DNA of 64,000 nt from Halorussus salinisoli (GCA_005239435.1 ML241305.1:248001-312000); one strand, 5' to 3'. Numbered from the stretch's first letter, positions 45,419 through 54,269 are shown. Notes: generated by a model not told the origin, from the letters alone. Numbers and translations are program-made.

Positions 45419-46555
45419 TCACAGCAATACGACCAGAAGCGCGACCAGTGCCACGACGACCAGCACGCCGCCCGCCACCGCGGCGGGTTCGATCCAGCTC
45501 ATTCGGTCTTCGGCCTCGTCGTAGGCGGTCAAGTACTCGTCCAGCACCTGCTCCTCGTCGTACTCGGCGAAGTTCCCGTTGTAGTCCATCGGTTCCATCT
45601 CGCTCGCCGTGACGAGGGCGTCGGTGAGTTCCTGCTCGCTGGTGGTCCGGAACGCCCGGTTCTCCTGTTCGACCAGTTCGTGGGCGCTCGACTCGACGTG
45701 GTACTCCACGACGCCGGCGCACCCGCACGCCAGCGCCCGGAGCAGGTCGGTCGGGAACGCCTCCCGGCGGGCGGTCTGGGCGTAGACGTGCGCGCCCTTG
45801 AACGCCGAGAGCCGGTTTTCGAGCGGTTGGTCGCCCGCGAACGAGACGCGGTCCTCGATACGCAAATCGCGGACCTGTCGTTCGTACACGTCGCGCTCGG
45901 GACCGTCGCCGATGACGACGGCCGACCAGTCGTGGTCCCGAAGTTCGGCGAGCGCGAGCAGCAGGCTTTCGAGGTTGGCGTCGGCGTCGAGTCGCCGGGA
46001 GTAGACGATATCGGCGACGTCGCGGGACGGGGCCGCCCGGATGGCTTCGACGTCGATGCCGTTGGGGACGACCCGGACCGCCTCGCCGTCCGCGCCGAGT
46101 TCCCGGACGCGAGTCCGGACGGTCTCGGAGGGTGCGAGAACGAGGTCGGGGACGCTCGCGGCGAGTCGCCACCGCGGGTCGTCGGCGTCGCCCGTGTCGG
46201 GCGACTCGTACCAGTCCACCACGAGCGGCGCGCGGAGGACGAGACTGGCGGCTTTCGCGGCGAGAACGTGTGTCGGGTCGGCGGCGGTGGCCTGAATCAC
46301 GTCCGGGTCGACGGCCCGGAGTGCGGCCGGGAGCGAGACGGCGAATCGGCCCTCGCCGGGTGCCTCCGTGGTGACTGCCCGGTAGGTCACGCCGTCCTGC
46401 TCGAACGAGTCGTGGTCGCCGTCCCACCACTTCGCACAGCAGACGACCACGTCGTGGCCCCGGTCAGCGAGCGCCTCGGCGGTGCGCCGGATTCGTCGCG
46501 TTGCCCCCGTCCCGCGGTGTTGGGCCACCGTCTCCGAGACGAACGCGACGCGCAT
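45419..46555 (-). CDS. Glycosyltransferase family 4 protein with C-terminal membrane anchor
   Basis: 378-residue GT-B-type enzyme. The N-terminal half has VAFVSETVAQHRGTGATRRI, and the donor-binding half SRRLDADANLESLLLALAEL, VIGDGPERDVYERQV and RREAFPTDLLRALACGC. A hydrophobic helix ends the protein (about 355-376), so it is tethered to the cytosolic membrane face, perhaps for S-layer or lipid glycosylation. The sugar is unknown and no cluster partners are adjacent. The ATG at 46555 gives MRVAFVSE. Confidence 0.87.
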   Translation of the reverse strand: MRVAFVSETVAQHRGTGATRRIRRTAEALADRGHDVVVCCAKWWDGDHDSFEQDGVTYRAVTTEAPGEGRFAVSLPAALRAVDPDVIQATAADPTHVLAAKAASLVLRAPLVVDWYESPDTGDADDPRWRLAASVPDLVLAPSETVRTRVRELGADGEAVRVVPNGIDVEAIRAAPSRDVADIVYSRRLDADANLESLLLALAELRDHDWSAVVIGDGPERDVYERQVRDLRIEDRVSFAGDQPLENRLSAFKGAHVYAQTARREAFPTDLLRALACGCAGVVEYHVESSAHELVEQENRAFRTTSEQELTDALVTASEMEPMDYNGNFAEYDEEQVLDEYLTAYDEAEDRMSWIEPAAVAGGVLVVVALVALLVVLL

Positions 46556-46799
46556 ACGAAGCGCCACGAAGCGACCCACTAAAAACCCAACCTTTCTCGT
46601 CTCCGCGCTCGCTCCCCGCGCTCTCCTGGTGCGCTCCCGTCTCTCGGTCGTAATCGGCGCTCGATTCGCTCGCCCGTCCCACGAGGGCTGTGCGATGCAA
46701 TCTCGCCCCCGACGTTGTAGCCATCTTTAGAATTCTCAGGAACAACTATGTCAACCCCTAAGCAGTCTATTTACGTCCCGAGACTCCATATAAATTTCT

Positions 46800-47363
46800 C
46801 TAGTCGTTCACTTCGAGGATGAAGTCCGGTGCGGCGTTGTTCGCGCGTCGTCGCCAGCGCCGAAGGTCGTAGGTGTGGAACAGCGCCGTCACTCCGAACA
46901 CCGAGATGACGAGTAGGGCGTACTGGACGCCCGAGAGGAGCGTGAAGGGGTAGAGTCCGACCCAGACCGAGGCCAGCACGAGGAGGCTCAACGACGCGAG
47001 TCCGAGGTACAACTGGTGCCACGGGAGCGAGGTCTGCGGGTCGCTGGCCAGTTGCAGGTCGAGCCTTGCGGCCTTGTCGGTCGAGCGCACCAGACTCCGG
47101 TCGGAGTCGTACCGGAGGACGCCCGCCGCCTGAAGTTTCGGCAAGTGAGTCTGGTGGAGCGCGCTGTACACCGACTTCCGTTGGCTCGGGGAGACCTCCG
47201 ATACGGACGTGTCGTTCTCCCACGCCGCGATCTGCTCGGCGAGTTCGCCGAGTTTCACCGGGCCGCCGTATCGCTGGAGATAGTAGAGGACGTAGCGACG
47301 GCGGAGGTTCTTCACGGCGTCGAAGACTTCCTCCCGAGATGTGCGTGTGGTTTCAGATGCCAT
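46800..47363 (-). CDS. Membrane-anchored winged-helix protein (DUF7344 type), second copy
   Basis: 187 residues. The winged-helix half has AVKNLRRRYVLYYLQRY, LAEQIAAWENDTS and SVYSALHQTHLPKLQAAGVL. Two membrane helices follow (about 122-142 and 146-165). Strong resemblance to the 50163 protein in the domain order and the HQTHLPK/QQAHLPK motif. An adenine-thymine-rich stretch precedes the ATG at 47363. Transcribed away from a region that contains a degraded FG-GAP gene. Confidence 0.83.
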   Translation of the reverse strand: MASETTRTSREEVFDAVKNLRRRYVLYYLQRYGGPVKLGELAEQIAAWENDTSVSEVSPSQRKSVYSALHQTHLPKLQAAGVLRYDSDRSLVRSTDKAARLDLQLASDPQTSLPWHQLYLGLASLSLLVLASVWVGLYPFTLLSGVQYALLVISVFGVTALFHTYDLRRWRRRANNAAPDFILEVND

Positions 47364-47794
47364 GCTCGTTGGTGAAAACGGAGGATAGAAACGCTCATAA
47401 ACCGATTTGACTGTTTACGCGCTCACTCGAATCGTTCAGGATTTCAACCGAAAGTTGTTCGCGAGGGTTCGGAAGAAACTCACCGTTCTGGCGCGGCGGT
47501 ACGACTCGAACCCGTAGCCGAAACCCGGACGGCGGATCGTCCGACCAGTCGTTCCGAGTGGTCGGCCCGACTCCGGAACCCAACTCGTGGGAGCGAACCT
47601 CGACGACATGTCGTCACGAACCGTTCTCGGAACCCTCCGTTACTGGGTCTTCCATTGGATGTTTCGCCTCTGCTCGGCCTATAGTCGTCGGATACTGCAC
47701 CGCTCCAGCGGGGCCGTCCCGACGGTGGAAACTGCGTACCTCGTTGCCGAATCGAAGCAGACTCGGGTCCGCTCCGATTCGGCTACGACCGGAA

Positions 47795-48115
47795 TCAGTC
47801 GTCTTCGTCGGTCGTCGTCTCCTCCGTCGCGGTCGCCGCCTCGCCGGACAGTCGCGCTGGAGGAGATACGCCGCACCCGAGTCGTTGCCGCCCGCATCGC
47901 TTCGCGGCGCACCCACGAGCAGGTCGCCCGCGCCGTCGTCGTTCAGGTCCCCGCTGGCGACCGAACTGCCCGCTCGGTCGCCGGGAACCACGCCGACGGC
48001 GGTCGCGGCCGCGTTCGAAAGGTTCACTCGTCGCAGGAGTCGCTCGGCGCGAGCCCCGACCGCCGACGCCGAAGGCAGTTGCCGCCACGAGTAACGTTAC
48101 GACCGTAACCGCCCA
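47795..48115 (-). pseudogene. Decayed FG-GAP (integrin beta-propeller) protein remnant
   Basis: Three minus-strand frames each carry part of one protein. An N-terminal helix (SWAVTVVTLLVAATAFGVG) ends near 48055. Another frame carries one FG-GAP repeat, VVPGDRAGSSVASGDLNDDG continuing GAGDLLVGAPRSD (about 48000-47880), with the DxNxDGxxD calcium site. The first frame resumes with ARLSGEAATATEETTTDEDD before the stop at 47795, typical of FG-GAP repeat ends. At least two frameshifts are needed, and only one repeat is left, so it is a remnant. Nothing else is seen in 47364-47794 or 48116-48328. Confidence 0.6.
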
Positions 48116-48328
48116 AGACCGAGTCCGATTCGTTCTCGGTCGGGTTTCGGCGGATTCTCGTTTCGTTAATCGCCCGGTGAACCGGCGTAACCGACCGTTT
48201 CGAGGGGTGAGTGGGTTGGACGCTGACGACGGGGCTCGGGGCCCTGCCGACCGTCGATTTCCCGCCAGGGTTGGCTGCCGACTGCCGAGGTCCAAAGCGA
48301 TTTGACTGTCGGGTCGTAATCACGAGCC

Positions 48329-50128
48329 ATGACAACGTACGACTTCGAGCGTTATCTCAACGTGCGGAGCGCACACACTCCGTCGTTCGGTCCCGACGGA
48401 GAGCGCCTCTCGTTCCTGATGGACACCACTGGCGTCCCGCAGGTGTGGCGACTCGACGGCCCCCGCGAGTGGCCTCAGCAACTCACCTTCGAGGAGGAGG
48501 CGATCAACTTCGCCTCGTGGTCGCCCGAGCGCTACGAACTCGTCTTCGGCATGGACGAGGGCGGCGACGAGCGCACCCAGTTGTTCCGCCTCGACGGCGA
48601 CGGCGAGACCGTCACCCCGCTCACCGACGAATCCGAATCCATCCACTACTGGGGCGGGTGGAACTCCGACGGGTCGAAGTTCGCGTTCGCGTCGAATCGC
48701 CGAGACGAATCCGTCTTCGACGTGTACGTGCAGGGCCGCGACGACGACGAGGCCGAGATGATATACGAGGGCGACGGCTGGTTCACGGTCGCCGGATGGA
48801 GCCCCGACGACGACGCCCTCGCAGTCGTCGAGATGCAGTCCAGTTCCGACTACGACGTGTACGTACTCGACGTGGCCTCCGGCGACCTGAACCACCTGAC
48901 GCCACACGAAGACGACGTGCGTTACGGGCAGGTGAACTGGAGTCCCGAGGGCGACGCGCTCTATCTCACGACCGACCAGGGGGCCGACACCGAGTACCTC
49001 GCGCGCCTCGACGTGGAGTCGGGCGACCTCGAACCCGTGGTCGAAGCCGGCGACTGGAACGTCGAGAGTCTGACCGTGGACGAGGACACCGGCCGGTTCG
49101 TCTTCGGCCGGAACGTCGACGGCTACACCGAACTGACCGCGGCCGAGTTCACGGGCGAGACCACCTACCGAGAGCTCTCGACGCCCGACCTCCCGCGAGG
49201 TAGCGCGAGCGCTGCGACGTTCGACGACGAGGCCGAGCGGTTCGCGCTCACCGTCACGGGGAGTACCGAGAACGCCAACGTCTACGTAGTGGACGTGGAG
49301 ACGGGCGAGACCGAGCAGTGGACCGACGCGGCGACCGCGGGGCTTCCCAAGGAGTCGTTCGTGGAACCCGAACTGGTCCGGTACGAGACGTTCGACGGTC
49401 GCGAGATTCCGGCCTTCTTCTCGGTGCCGGACAGCGCCGAGGCGGGCGAGACCCCCGTCATCGTGGACATCCACGGCGGCCCCGAGAGCCAACGCCGACC
49501 CACGTTCTCCGCCGTCAAGCAGTACTTCCTGAATCGCGGCTACGCCTACTTCGAGCCGAACGTCCGCGGGTCGGTAGGGTACGGCAAGGCGTACGCCAGT
49601 CTGGACGACGTAGAGAAGCGGATGGACTCGGTGGCCGACGTCGAGGCGGGCGTCGAGTGGCTCCACGACCAACCCGCGGTGGATCCCGACCGAATCGTCG
49701 CTATGGGCGGCTCCTACGGCGGATTCATGGTGCTCGCGGCCATCACCGAGTACCCGGACCTGTGGGCCGCGGGCGTGGACATCGTGGGCATCGCCAACTT
49801 CGTCACGTTCCTCGAAAACACGGGCGACTGGCGGCGCGAACACCGCGAAGCCGAATACGGGTCGCTCGCAGACGACCGCGAGTTCCTCGAATCCATCAGT
49901 CCGACCAACAACATCGAGAACATCGAAGCACCCCTGTTAGTCCTCCACGGCGCGAACGACCCCCGCGTCCCGGTCGGCGAGGCCGAGCAGATAGCCGAGG
50001 TGGCGGCCGAGCAGGGCGTCCCGGTCGAGAAACTCGTCTTCGAGGACGAGGGCCACGGCTTCTCGAAGTTGGAAAACCGCATCGAAGCCTACACGACGGT
50101 CGCCGAGTTCCTCGACACGCACGTCTGA
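48329..50128 (+). CDS. S9-family peptidase (prolyl oligopeptidase-like)
   Basis: 599-residue cytosolic serine peptidase. The N-terminal beta-propeller (about 1-345) has WSPE, GWNSDGSKFAFASNR, GWSPDDDALAVVE and NWSPEGDALYL, typical TolB/DPP-like blades. The C-terminal hydrolase has the nucleophile S462 in GGSYGGFM, the acid D544 in HGANDPRVPVG and the histidine H576 in EGHGFSK. No signal peptide. Family members cleave short peptides after Pro or hydrophobic residues, or remove acyl groups; the exact activity is open. Confidence 0.95.
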   Translation: MTTYDFERYLNVRSAHTPSFGPDGERLSFLMDTTGVPQVWRLDGPREWPQQLTFEEEAINFASWSPERYELVFGMDEGGDERTQLFRLDGDGETVTPLTDESESIHYWGGWNSDGSKFAFASNRRDESVFDVYVQGRDDDEAEMIYEGDGWFTVAGWSPDDDALAVVEMQSSSDYDVYVLDVASGDLNHLTPHEDDVRYGQVNWSPEGDALYLTTDQGADTEYLARLDVESGDLEPVVEAGDWNVESLTVDEDTGRFVFGRNVDGYTELTAAEFTGETTYRELSTPDLPRGSASAATFDDEAERFALTVTGSTENANVYVVDVETGETEQWTDAATAGLPKESFVEPELVRYETFDGREIPAFFSVPDSAEAGETPVIVDIHGGPESQRRPTFSAVKQYFLNRGYAYFEPNVRGSVGYGKAYASLDDVEKRMDSVADVEAGVEWLHDQPAVDPDRIVAMGGSYGGFMVLAAITEYPDLWAAGVDIVGIANFVTFLENTGDWRREHREAEYGSLADDREFLESISPTNNIENIEAPLLVLHGANDPRVPVGEAEQIAEVAAEQGVPVEKLVFEDEGHGFSKLENRIEAYTTVAEFLDTHV

Positions 50129-50162
50129 GGAACCGTAGTCCGAGAGTCGTAGAGTCCGACGG

Positions 50163-50747
50163 TCACGCACTCGGTGGGCGTTCGTCGGCACCGAGTCGCA
50201 TCTTCCGGCCGTGATAGACGTGGGCCACGGCCGAGGCCGTGAGGAAGGCCGCCATCCCGCCAGCGAGTGCGGTTCCGGGAATCGCGCTGAAAGGGTAGAG
50301 TCCGACCAGCGACGCCAGCGTCACCGACCCGAAGAACGCTCCCAGCAGGAAGTAGTACTGGCTCCACGAGATCTCGTCGCCGGGGACGATTTCGAGGTAC
50401 ACCTGGAGTTCCGCGAGGTCTTCGCCAGGTTTGACGGTGCCTCGCGAAGCGTCGAACTCCACGAGGCCCGCGTCGTCCATCTTCGGGAGGTGGGCCTGCT
50501 GGAGGGCGTTATACACTCGGCGGCGCTCCTGTGAGGTAATCTCGTCGGGTCGCTTGTCGTTCTCCCACGCCGCGATCTTGCGGGAGAGATCTCGCAGTTC
50601 CGACTCCTCCTCGGCGTCGAGCAGGTAGTGGACGACGTACCGACGACGCTGGTTGCTGAGCATCTCGAACACGACCTCTTGCGAGAAGTCTCCCGGTTCG
50701 TCGGTGGGGCCGTCGCGTTCTTCTCGTTCGAGCAGTTCGGCGGACAT
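50163..50747 (-). CDS. Membrane-anchored winged-helix protein (DUF7344 type), third copy
   Basis: 194 residues. A winged-helix half with MLSNQRRRYVVHYLLDA, LSRKIAAWENDKRPDEI and RVYNALQQAHLPKMDDAGLV, then two helices (about 124-144 and 148-170) with VGLYPFSAIPG between. The glycine-rich loop and the order match the 46800 protein most closely. It is transcribed away from the 51077 Tat protein with a 329-bp gap between them, and it is convergent with the S9 peptidase (34 bp apart). Confidence 0.83.
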   Translation of the reverse strand: MSAELLEREERDGPTDEPGDFSQEVVFEMLSNQRRRYVVHYLLDAEEESELRDLSRKIAAWENDKRPDEITSQERRRVYNALQQAHLPKMDDAGLVEFDASRGTVKPGEDLAELQVYLEIVPGDEISWSQYYFLLGAFFGSVTLASLVGLYPFSAIPGTALAGGMAAFLTASAVAHVYHGRKMRLGADERPPSA

Positions 50748-51076
50748 TTTTGATACGTTCTCCCTAGCCAGTCTCCACCGTTGGCCAATGGCACGTTACA
50801 CATAATTGTAATCTATTATTTACCTTCCGACGAGTTACACGTGCTCCGCTACGGAAATCATCTGTACGCTATCGAGACCCTTCGATATCGTGCGGTTCTG
50901 GACCTGTTTGTGTCGGCTCAGGCGGAGCCTAACGCTCGCTCTGGTAGCGTATGCACTCCCTTCTCGAACCGTTTGTGAGATTTGACGGAGTGTATGAATA
51001 ACCGGGGAGCTCTCATCGTGTCGAAGTAAGTGCTCCCGACCGAGCGAGGATCCGGCGGGCACGGAACGATCGAACC
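50748..51076. other. Divergent non-coding gap
   Basis: 329 bp between divergent genes. AT-rich text (TAATTGTAATCTATTATTTA at 50806-50825) lies near the start of the minus-strand gene and may hold both promoters. A short open frame here (50781-50978) has no support. No hairpin stronger than a few pairs was found. Confidence 0.4.
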
Positions 51077-52270
51077 ATGAAGCGGAACATCGAACTCGAC
51101 CGGCGGAAGGTACTGGGTACAGTCGGGGGCCTCGCGCTCGCGGGAAGCGGGCTCGCGGCGTTCACGGGGAGTGCGGCAGCGGAAGTCGAAACTAAATTCA
51201 AGGCCCATAATACTGGCACGGTGACGACTCCGGACGGGAAGATCCGGAAGGTGCTGGTCGATACGACCGGCTCGTTCGCGTGGAAGAACCTCGACTCGGC
51301 CGCGGAGTCTGCGACGGTGACCCTCAGCGCCAAGGCGAAGAACGGTTCCAGCTACAATCCAATTGCGACAAAGACCTACAGCATCAATGGACTCTCCGGC
51401 GAGCGGAGCTTCGATCTCGACAAGGTCGACCTCACCGACACCGATTATTTCGGCGACGATGATTTCGAGTCGGAAACGGACGGCGAGAAGCAACCAACGG
51501 CTATCGACCTGCAAATCTCTGTCACGGTGACTTCGACTGGCTCTGGCGATCCGAACCCGACCGCCAGCGCAGATAGCCGGATGTGGGTCGGCACGAAGAA
51601 CGCCGAATCGAACGCAGAAGTCGAAGGCGATTCCACCGCCAGCGCGTCGAGTTACGACCAACTCTACACGTTCACCGAAGGCGGTCATCCGAACCTCAAC
51701 AGCGACGGTGAGGACGACGACGGAGACGGGTCAGACAACGACGTCTACTCGTCCGTCGACGTCGTCGGCGGGAGGCTCCACGTCGAGGCCTACTACGACA
51801 ACGACCCGAGCTGGGTGACGTACGTCTTCAGGCTCCCGGCGGCGTTCGCGTCGGGGTCGCAGGACAACATTGGCGTCGTCTTCGACAAGGGCGCTAACGG
51901 TGCCCCGAATTTCCAAGGGATGTACCACTCTTCAGATGGCATCGGTTACAAGACGTACGACGGAAGCGGTTGGTCCGGTCCGCACTGGGGACAGGACCTT
52001 CCGGACTATCTCGAGGTTAACATCAATGATAGCACGGACGCAGTCACCGTGAGCGTGAAGAAGTCGAAGCTCGCGTCGAACTTCCGGGTCGGCTTCAGGC
52101 TGGCGTACGCCGGACAGGGAACTGCGAAGCAGTATCCCGCGTCCGCCGGGACGGACAATAGCACGACAGACGACACAGCGGGGACGAACTTCGCGATGTA
52201 CACCGTTCCGTACCACGAGGCGAACAACTACTTCACTTCGAGCGAGGACTACCTGAGCGAGTCATACTAA
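51077..52270 (+). CDS. Tat-exported beta-rich protein of unknown function
   Basis: 397 residues. The Tat signal is LDRRKVLGTVGGLALAG (R9, R10) ending near AEVE. The mature protein has an N-terminal beta-rich domain (about 37-190) with a W at FAWKNLDS, GLSGERSF and DLQISVTVTSTG that aligns with the 52346 protein. A second beta-rich domain (about 215-395) ends in NYFTSSEDYLSESY and could be carbohydrate- or ligand-binding. No lipobox or transmembrane tail. Function unknown. Confidence 0.75.
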   Translation: MKRNIELDRRKVLGTVGGLALAGSGLAAFTGSAAAEVETKFKAHNTGTVTTPDGKIRKVLVDTTGSFAWKNLDSAAESATVTLSAKAKNGSSYNPIATKTYSINGLSGERSFDLDKVDLTDTDYFGDDDFESETDGEKQPTAIDLQISVTVTSTGSGDPNPTASADSRMWVGTKNAESNAEVEGDSTASASSYDQLYTFTEGGHPNLNSDGEDDDGDGSDNDVYSSVDVVGGRLHVEAYYDNDPSWVTYVFRLPAAFASGSQDNIGVVFDKGANGAPNFQGMYHSSDGIGYKTYDGSGWSGPHWGQDLPDYLEVNINDSTDAVTVSVKKSKLASNFRVGFRLAYAGQGTAKQYPASAGTDNSTTDDTAGTNFAMYTVPYHEANNYFTSSEDYLSESY

Positions 52271-52298
52271 ACCCAGCGGATTAGTTGTCATCCGACCC

Positions 52299-52341
52299 GA
52301 CCCACGACGGCCTCGCGGGGGTTCGACTCCCCCGGTGGGTC
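52299..52341 (+). other. tRNA acceptor/T-arm-like minihelix
   Basis: GACCCAC (52299-52305) pairs with GTGGGTC (52335-52341) over 7 bp. Inside, GGGGG (52317-52321) and CCCCC (52329-52333) close a 7-nt loop TTCGACT, which matches the tRNA T-loop consensus (TTCRANY). An 11-nt spacer stands where the D and anticodon arms should be. It ends 5 bases before the next ATG. Could be a tRNA 3'-end relic or a regulatory hairpin. Confidence 0.5.
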
Positions 52342-52345
52342 CTCC

Positions 52346-53167
52346 ATGAATCTCGACCGACGACGGCTGTTGGGCGTCCTCGCGGGCGTCACCGCGGGCG
52401 GCGCGAGCGCGTCCGCGTTCGCGCGGTCCGGCAGTGCGAACGCCGGGGCCACCTTCGACGCGAGCGACGTAACCGTCGAATCCGACGACGGGAGCCTGCG
52501 CGCGCTGACGGTCGCGCCCGCGGGAACCACTTCGTGGTCGGGCCTCGAAGCGCCCGCCCGTCAGGTCTCGATCGTGATGTACGCGAAGCTCGACACCGAC
52601 CTCGAGTACCACCGTCTCGATAGCCAGCGCCTCGGCGCGTCCGGACTCCACGGCGAGACCGACTACGCCTTCGGAACCCGGAACCTGCTCGCCACGTCGG
52701 CGTTCTCGGCCGGGGACTTCGAGCCGAGTGGCGACGGCCAGACCCGGACTCGGACGGTCCGCCTCCGACTGGTCGTCACCGTCACCGGGACCGACGGCAC
52801 GGAACTGACCTCGGGACACTCAGACGCGACGTTCGAGGTGTCGGTCGAGAATCTCCCCGAGAGCGCGGACGCCGACGGCGACGCTAACACCGGGGCCGAG
52901 GCAGGGAGCGAGGACGGTGGTGACGACAGCGAAGATGATGGAAAGGGAGGTAGTGGAGACGACCGCAACGAGAACGGCGAGAGCGAAGACAACGACGACG
53001 GCGGGAATGGTGAAGACGGCACCGACGGGGAGGATGGAAACGGCAACGGGGAGGACGAAAACGGCGACGACGATACCGACGGAAGCAAGAAAGATAACGG
53101 GGAGAAAAAGGAAAATGATGGTCGAGGCGACGGAACCGGTTCGACCACCACGACCGCCGGGGAGTGA
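52346..53167 (+). CDS. Tat-exported protein with acidic low-complexity tail
   Basis: 273 residues. Tat signal LDRRRLLGVLAGV (R5, R6) and Ala-rich cleavage region. The N-terminal beta-rich domain (about 30-170) shares TSWSGLEAP, an AK segment, GLHGETDYAF, and VRLRLVVTVTGTDG with the 51077 protein. The final 100 residues are a Glu/Asp/Gly/Asn tail with KKDNGEKKEN near the end. It overlaps the next open frame by GTGA. Extracellular or surface role is likely; function unknown. Confidence 0.75.
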   Translation: MNLDRRRLLGVLAGVTAGGASASAFARSGSANAGATFDASDVTVESDDGSLRALTVAPAGTTSWSGLEAPARQVSIVMYAKLDTDLEYHRLDSQRLGASGLHGETDYAFGTRNLLATSAFSAGDFEPSGDGQTRTRTVRLRLVVTVTGTDGTELTSGHSDATFEVSVENLPESADADGDANTGAEAGSEDGGDDSEDDGKGGSGDDRNENGESEDNDDGGNGEDGTDGEDGNGNGEDENGDDDTDGSKKDNGEKKENDGRGDGTGSTTTTAGE

Positions 53168-53178
53168 TCGACGCGGTC

Positions 53179-53664
53179 ATGAACCGAACTACGCTCCTCT
53201 CGGCCACGCTCACCAAGCGCGGAGTCATCGTCGCGCTCGTCGTGGGTGCCGGACTCCTCGGCGCGGGGTTCGGGTTCCTGCCCGGACTGCTCGACGGCCC
53301 GACCGACGGTCCTGCGGGACCGACGACCGAAACGGCCCAACCGACAACAGCGGCGCAGACGAGTTCAGACGACGGCCCTGGCGACGGAACGACCACCGAC
53401 GACGCCGAGACCGCCTCGGCGACCACGACCACCGAACCGTCGGACGCGAACGGGCTCGGGTCGTCGACCGACGACGAGCCGACGACCACCTCGACCACGG
53501 CGACCCACTCGACCACGACGGCCGACGGGACCGACGACGATACCGACGACTGGTTCGAGGAGGACGAATCGGTCGAGGTGGACGTGCAGGCGGAGGCGAA
53601 CGCTACGGTCGCGTCGATGTCGGTACCGCCAACCGACGGTACCCCTACCCGAGCAGGAGTCTGA
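53179..53664 (+). CDS. Membrane-anchored Thr/Ser-rich protein
   Basis: 161 residues from the ATG at 53179; a GTG at 53164 would overlap the previous stop by GTGA and is an alternative. One membrane helix (about 14-36, VIVALVVGAGLLGAGFGFL) follows a short N-terminus. The rest is rich in Thr, Ser, Asp and Pro (DAETASATTTTEPSD and similar), a stalk likely to be O-glycosylated on the outside. Its last codons overlap the next gene on the opposite strand by 20 bp. Probably cotranscribed with the two Tat genes. Confidence 0.65.
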   Translation: MNRTTLLSATLTKRGVIVALVVGAGLLGAGFGFLPGLLDGPTDGPAGPTTETAQPTTAAQTSSDDGPGDGTTTDDAETASATTTTEPSDANGLGSSTDDEPTTTSTTATHSTTTADGTDDDTDDWFEEDESVEVDVQAEANATVASMSVPPTDGTPTRAGV

Positions 53665-54010
53665 GATTGAACGCGGTCGTGAACCCGCCGAAGACGGCCA
53701 GAATCGCGGGCGGGCCGTAGACGACCACCGGGTCGTCGGTGTCCCGGATGGCGACCACCTGGAGGCCGAGACAGAGGCAGAACACGCCGAGCTTCAGGCC
53801 GGCCAGTCCCGCGAGTCCGAACTCTCCGACCGCGGCCCGGACGAGTGCGTTCGCCTCTCCGACCGACGAGTCGAAGTACAGCAGCGCGACGGTCGTCACC
53901 ACGTCGCCGACGCCGTAGGTGGTCGTGGCGACGATCCAGAGCCAGTAGAACTGGTCGGCCTGACCCTCGAACGGCGTTCCGTCGAGCGTGACCCACTGTC
54001 GGGAGTCCAT
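53645..54010 (-). CDS. Small polytopic membrane protein
   Basis: 121 residues with about three membrane helices (roughly 22-46, 58-82, 95-117). MDSRQWVTLDGTPFEGQADQ is the N-terminus. Its 3' end overlaps 20 bp of the convergent Thr/Ser-rich gene, so the two mRNAs would be complementary there. A pair of inverted repeats lies just upstream of the start. No family recognised. Confidence 0.65.
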   Translation of the reverse strand: MDSRQWVTLDGTPFEGQADQFYWLWIVATTTYGVGDVVTTVALLYFDSSVGEANALVRAAVGEFGLAGLAGLKLGVFCLCLGLQVVAIRDTDDPVVVYGPPAILAVFGGFTTAFNLRLLLG

Positions 54011-54040
54011 CGTTCACTCGCGCGTACGCCGCCGCCAAAT

Positions 54041-54083
54041 ACGTATCGGAGAGACGATACGTAGGGCGGGGGGAGACGTCTCC
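54041..54083. promoter_or_regulatory. Two palindromic sites between divergent genes
   Basis: ACGTATCG (54041-54048) and CGATACGT (54055-54062) are a perfect 8-bp inverted repeat separated by GAGAGA. Ten bases on, GGAGACGTCTCC (54072-54083) is a perfect 12-bp palindrome. They lie 31 bp and more before the minus-strand membrane gene (start 54010) and nearly 190 bp before the ABC transporter (54270), where a dimeric regulator could control either or both. Confidence 0.5.
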
Positions 54084-54269
54084 GTATCGAAACCGGGCGC
54101 GATTTCCGAGTCGGCAACTGTCCGGGAGCTTTTATGTTCGCCGTGCCCTTCGTCCACCCGTGAGACCACCCAGACACCCGCTGTCCGCCTCCGACGCCGT
54201 GACGCACCGACTCGGGGTATCGCGAACCGTTCGAGACAACCGAACTGACGCCACGACGGCACGCGGGTC

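Noticed and set aside
46464..46745. 93-codon minus-strand frame upstream of the glycosyltransferase
   Set aside because: Basic translation with no family features; the region looks like an ordinary promoter gap.
47480..47545. tRNA-like text around ACTCGAACCCGTAGCC
   Set aside because: A T-loop resembling sequence was examined on both strands, but the T-stem does not pair correctly and no acceptor stem surrounds it.
50781..50978. 65-codon open frame in the divergent gap
   Set aside because: No motif, no plausible promoter spacing, and mixed hydrophobicity; likely chance.
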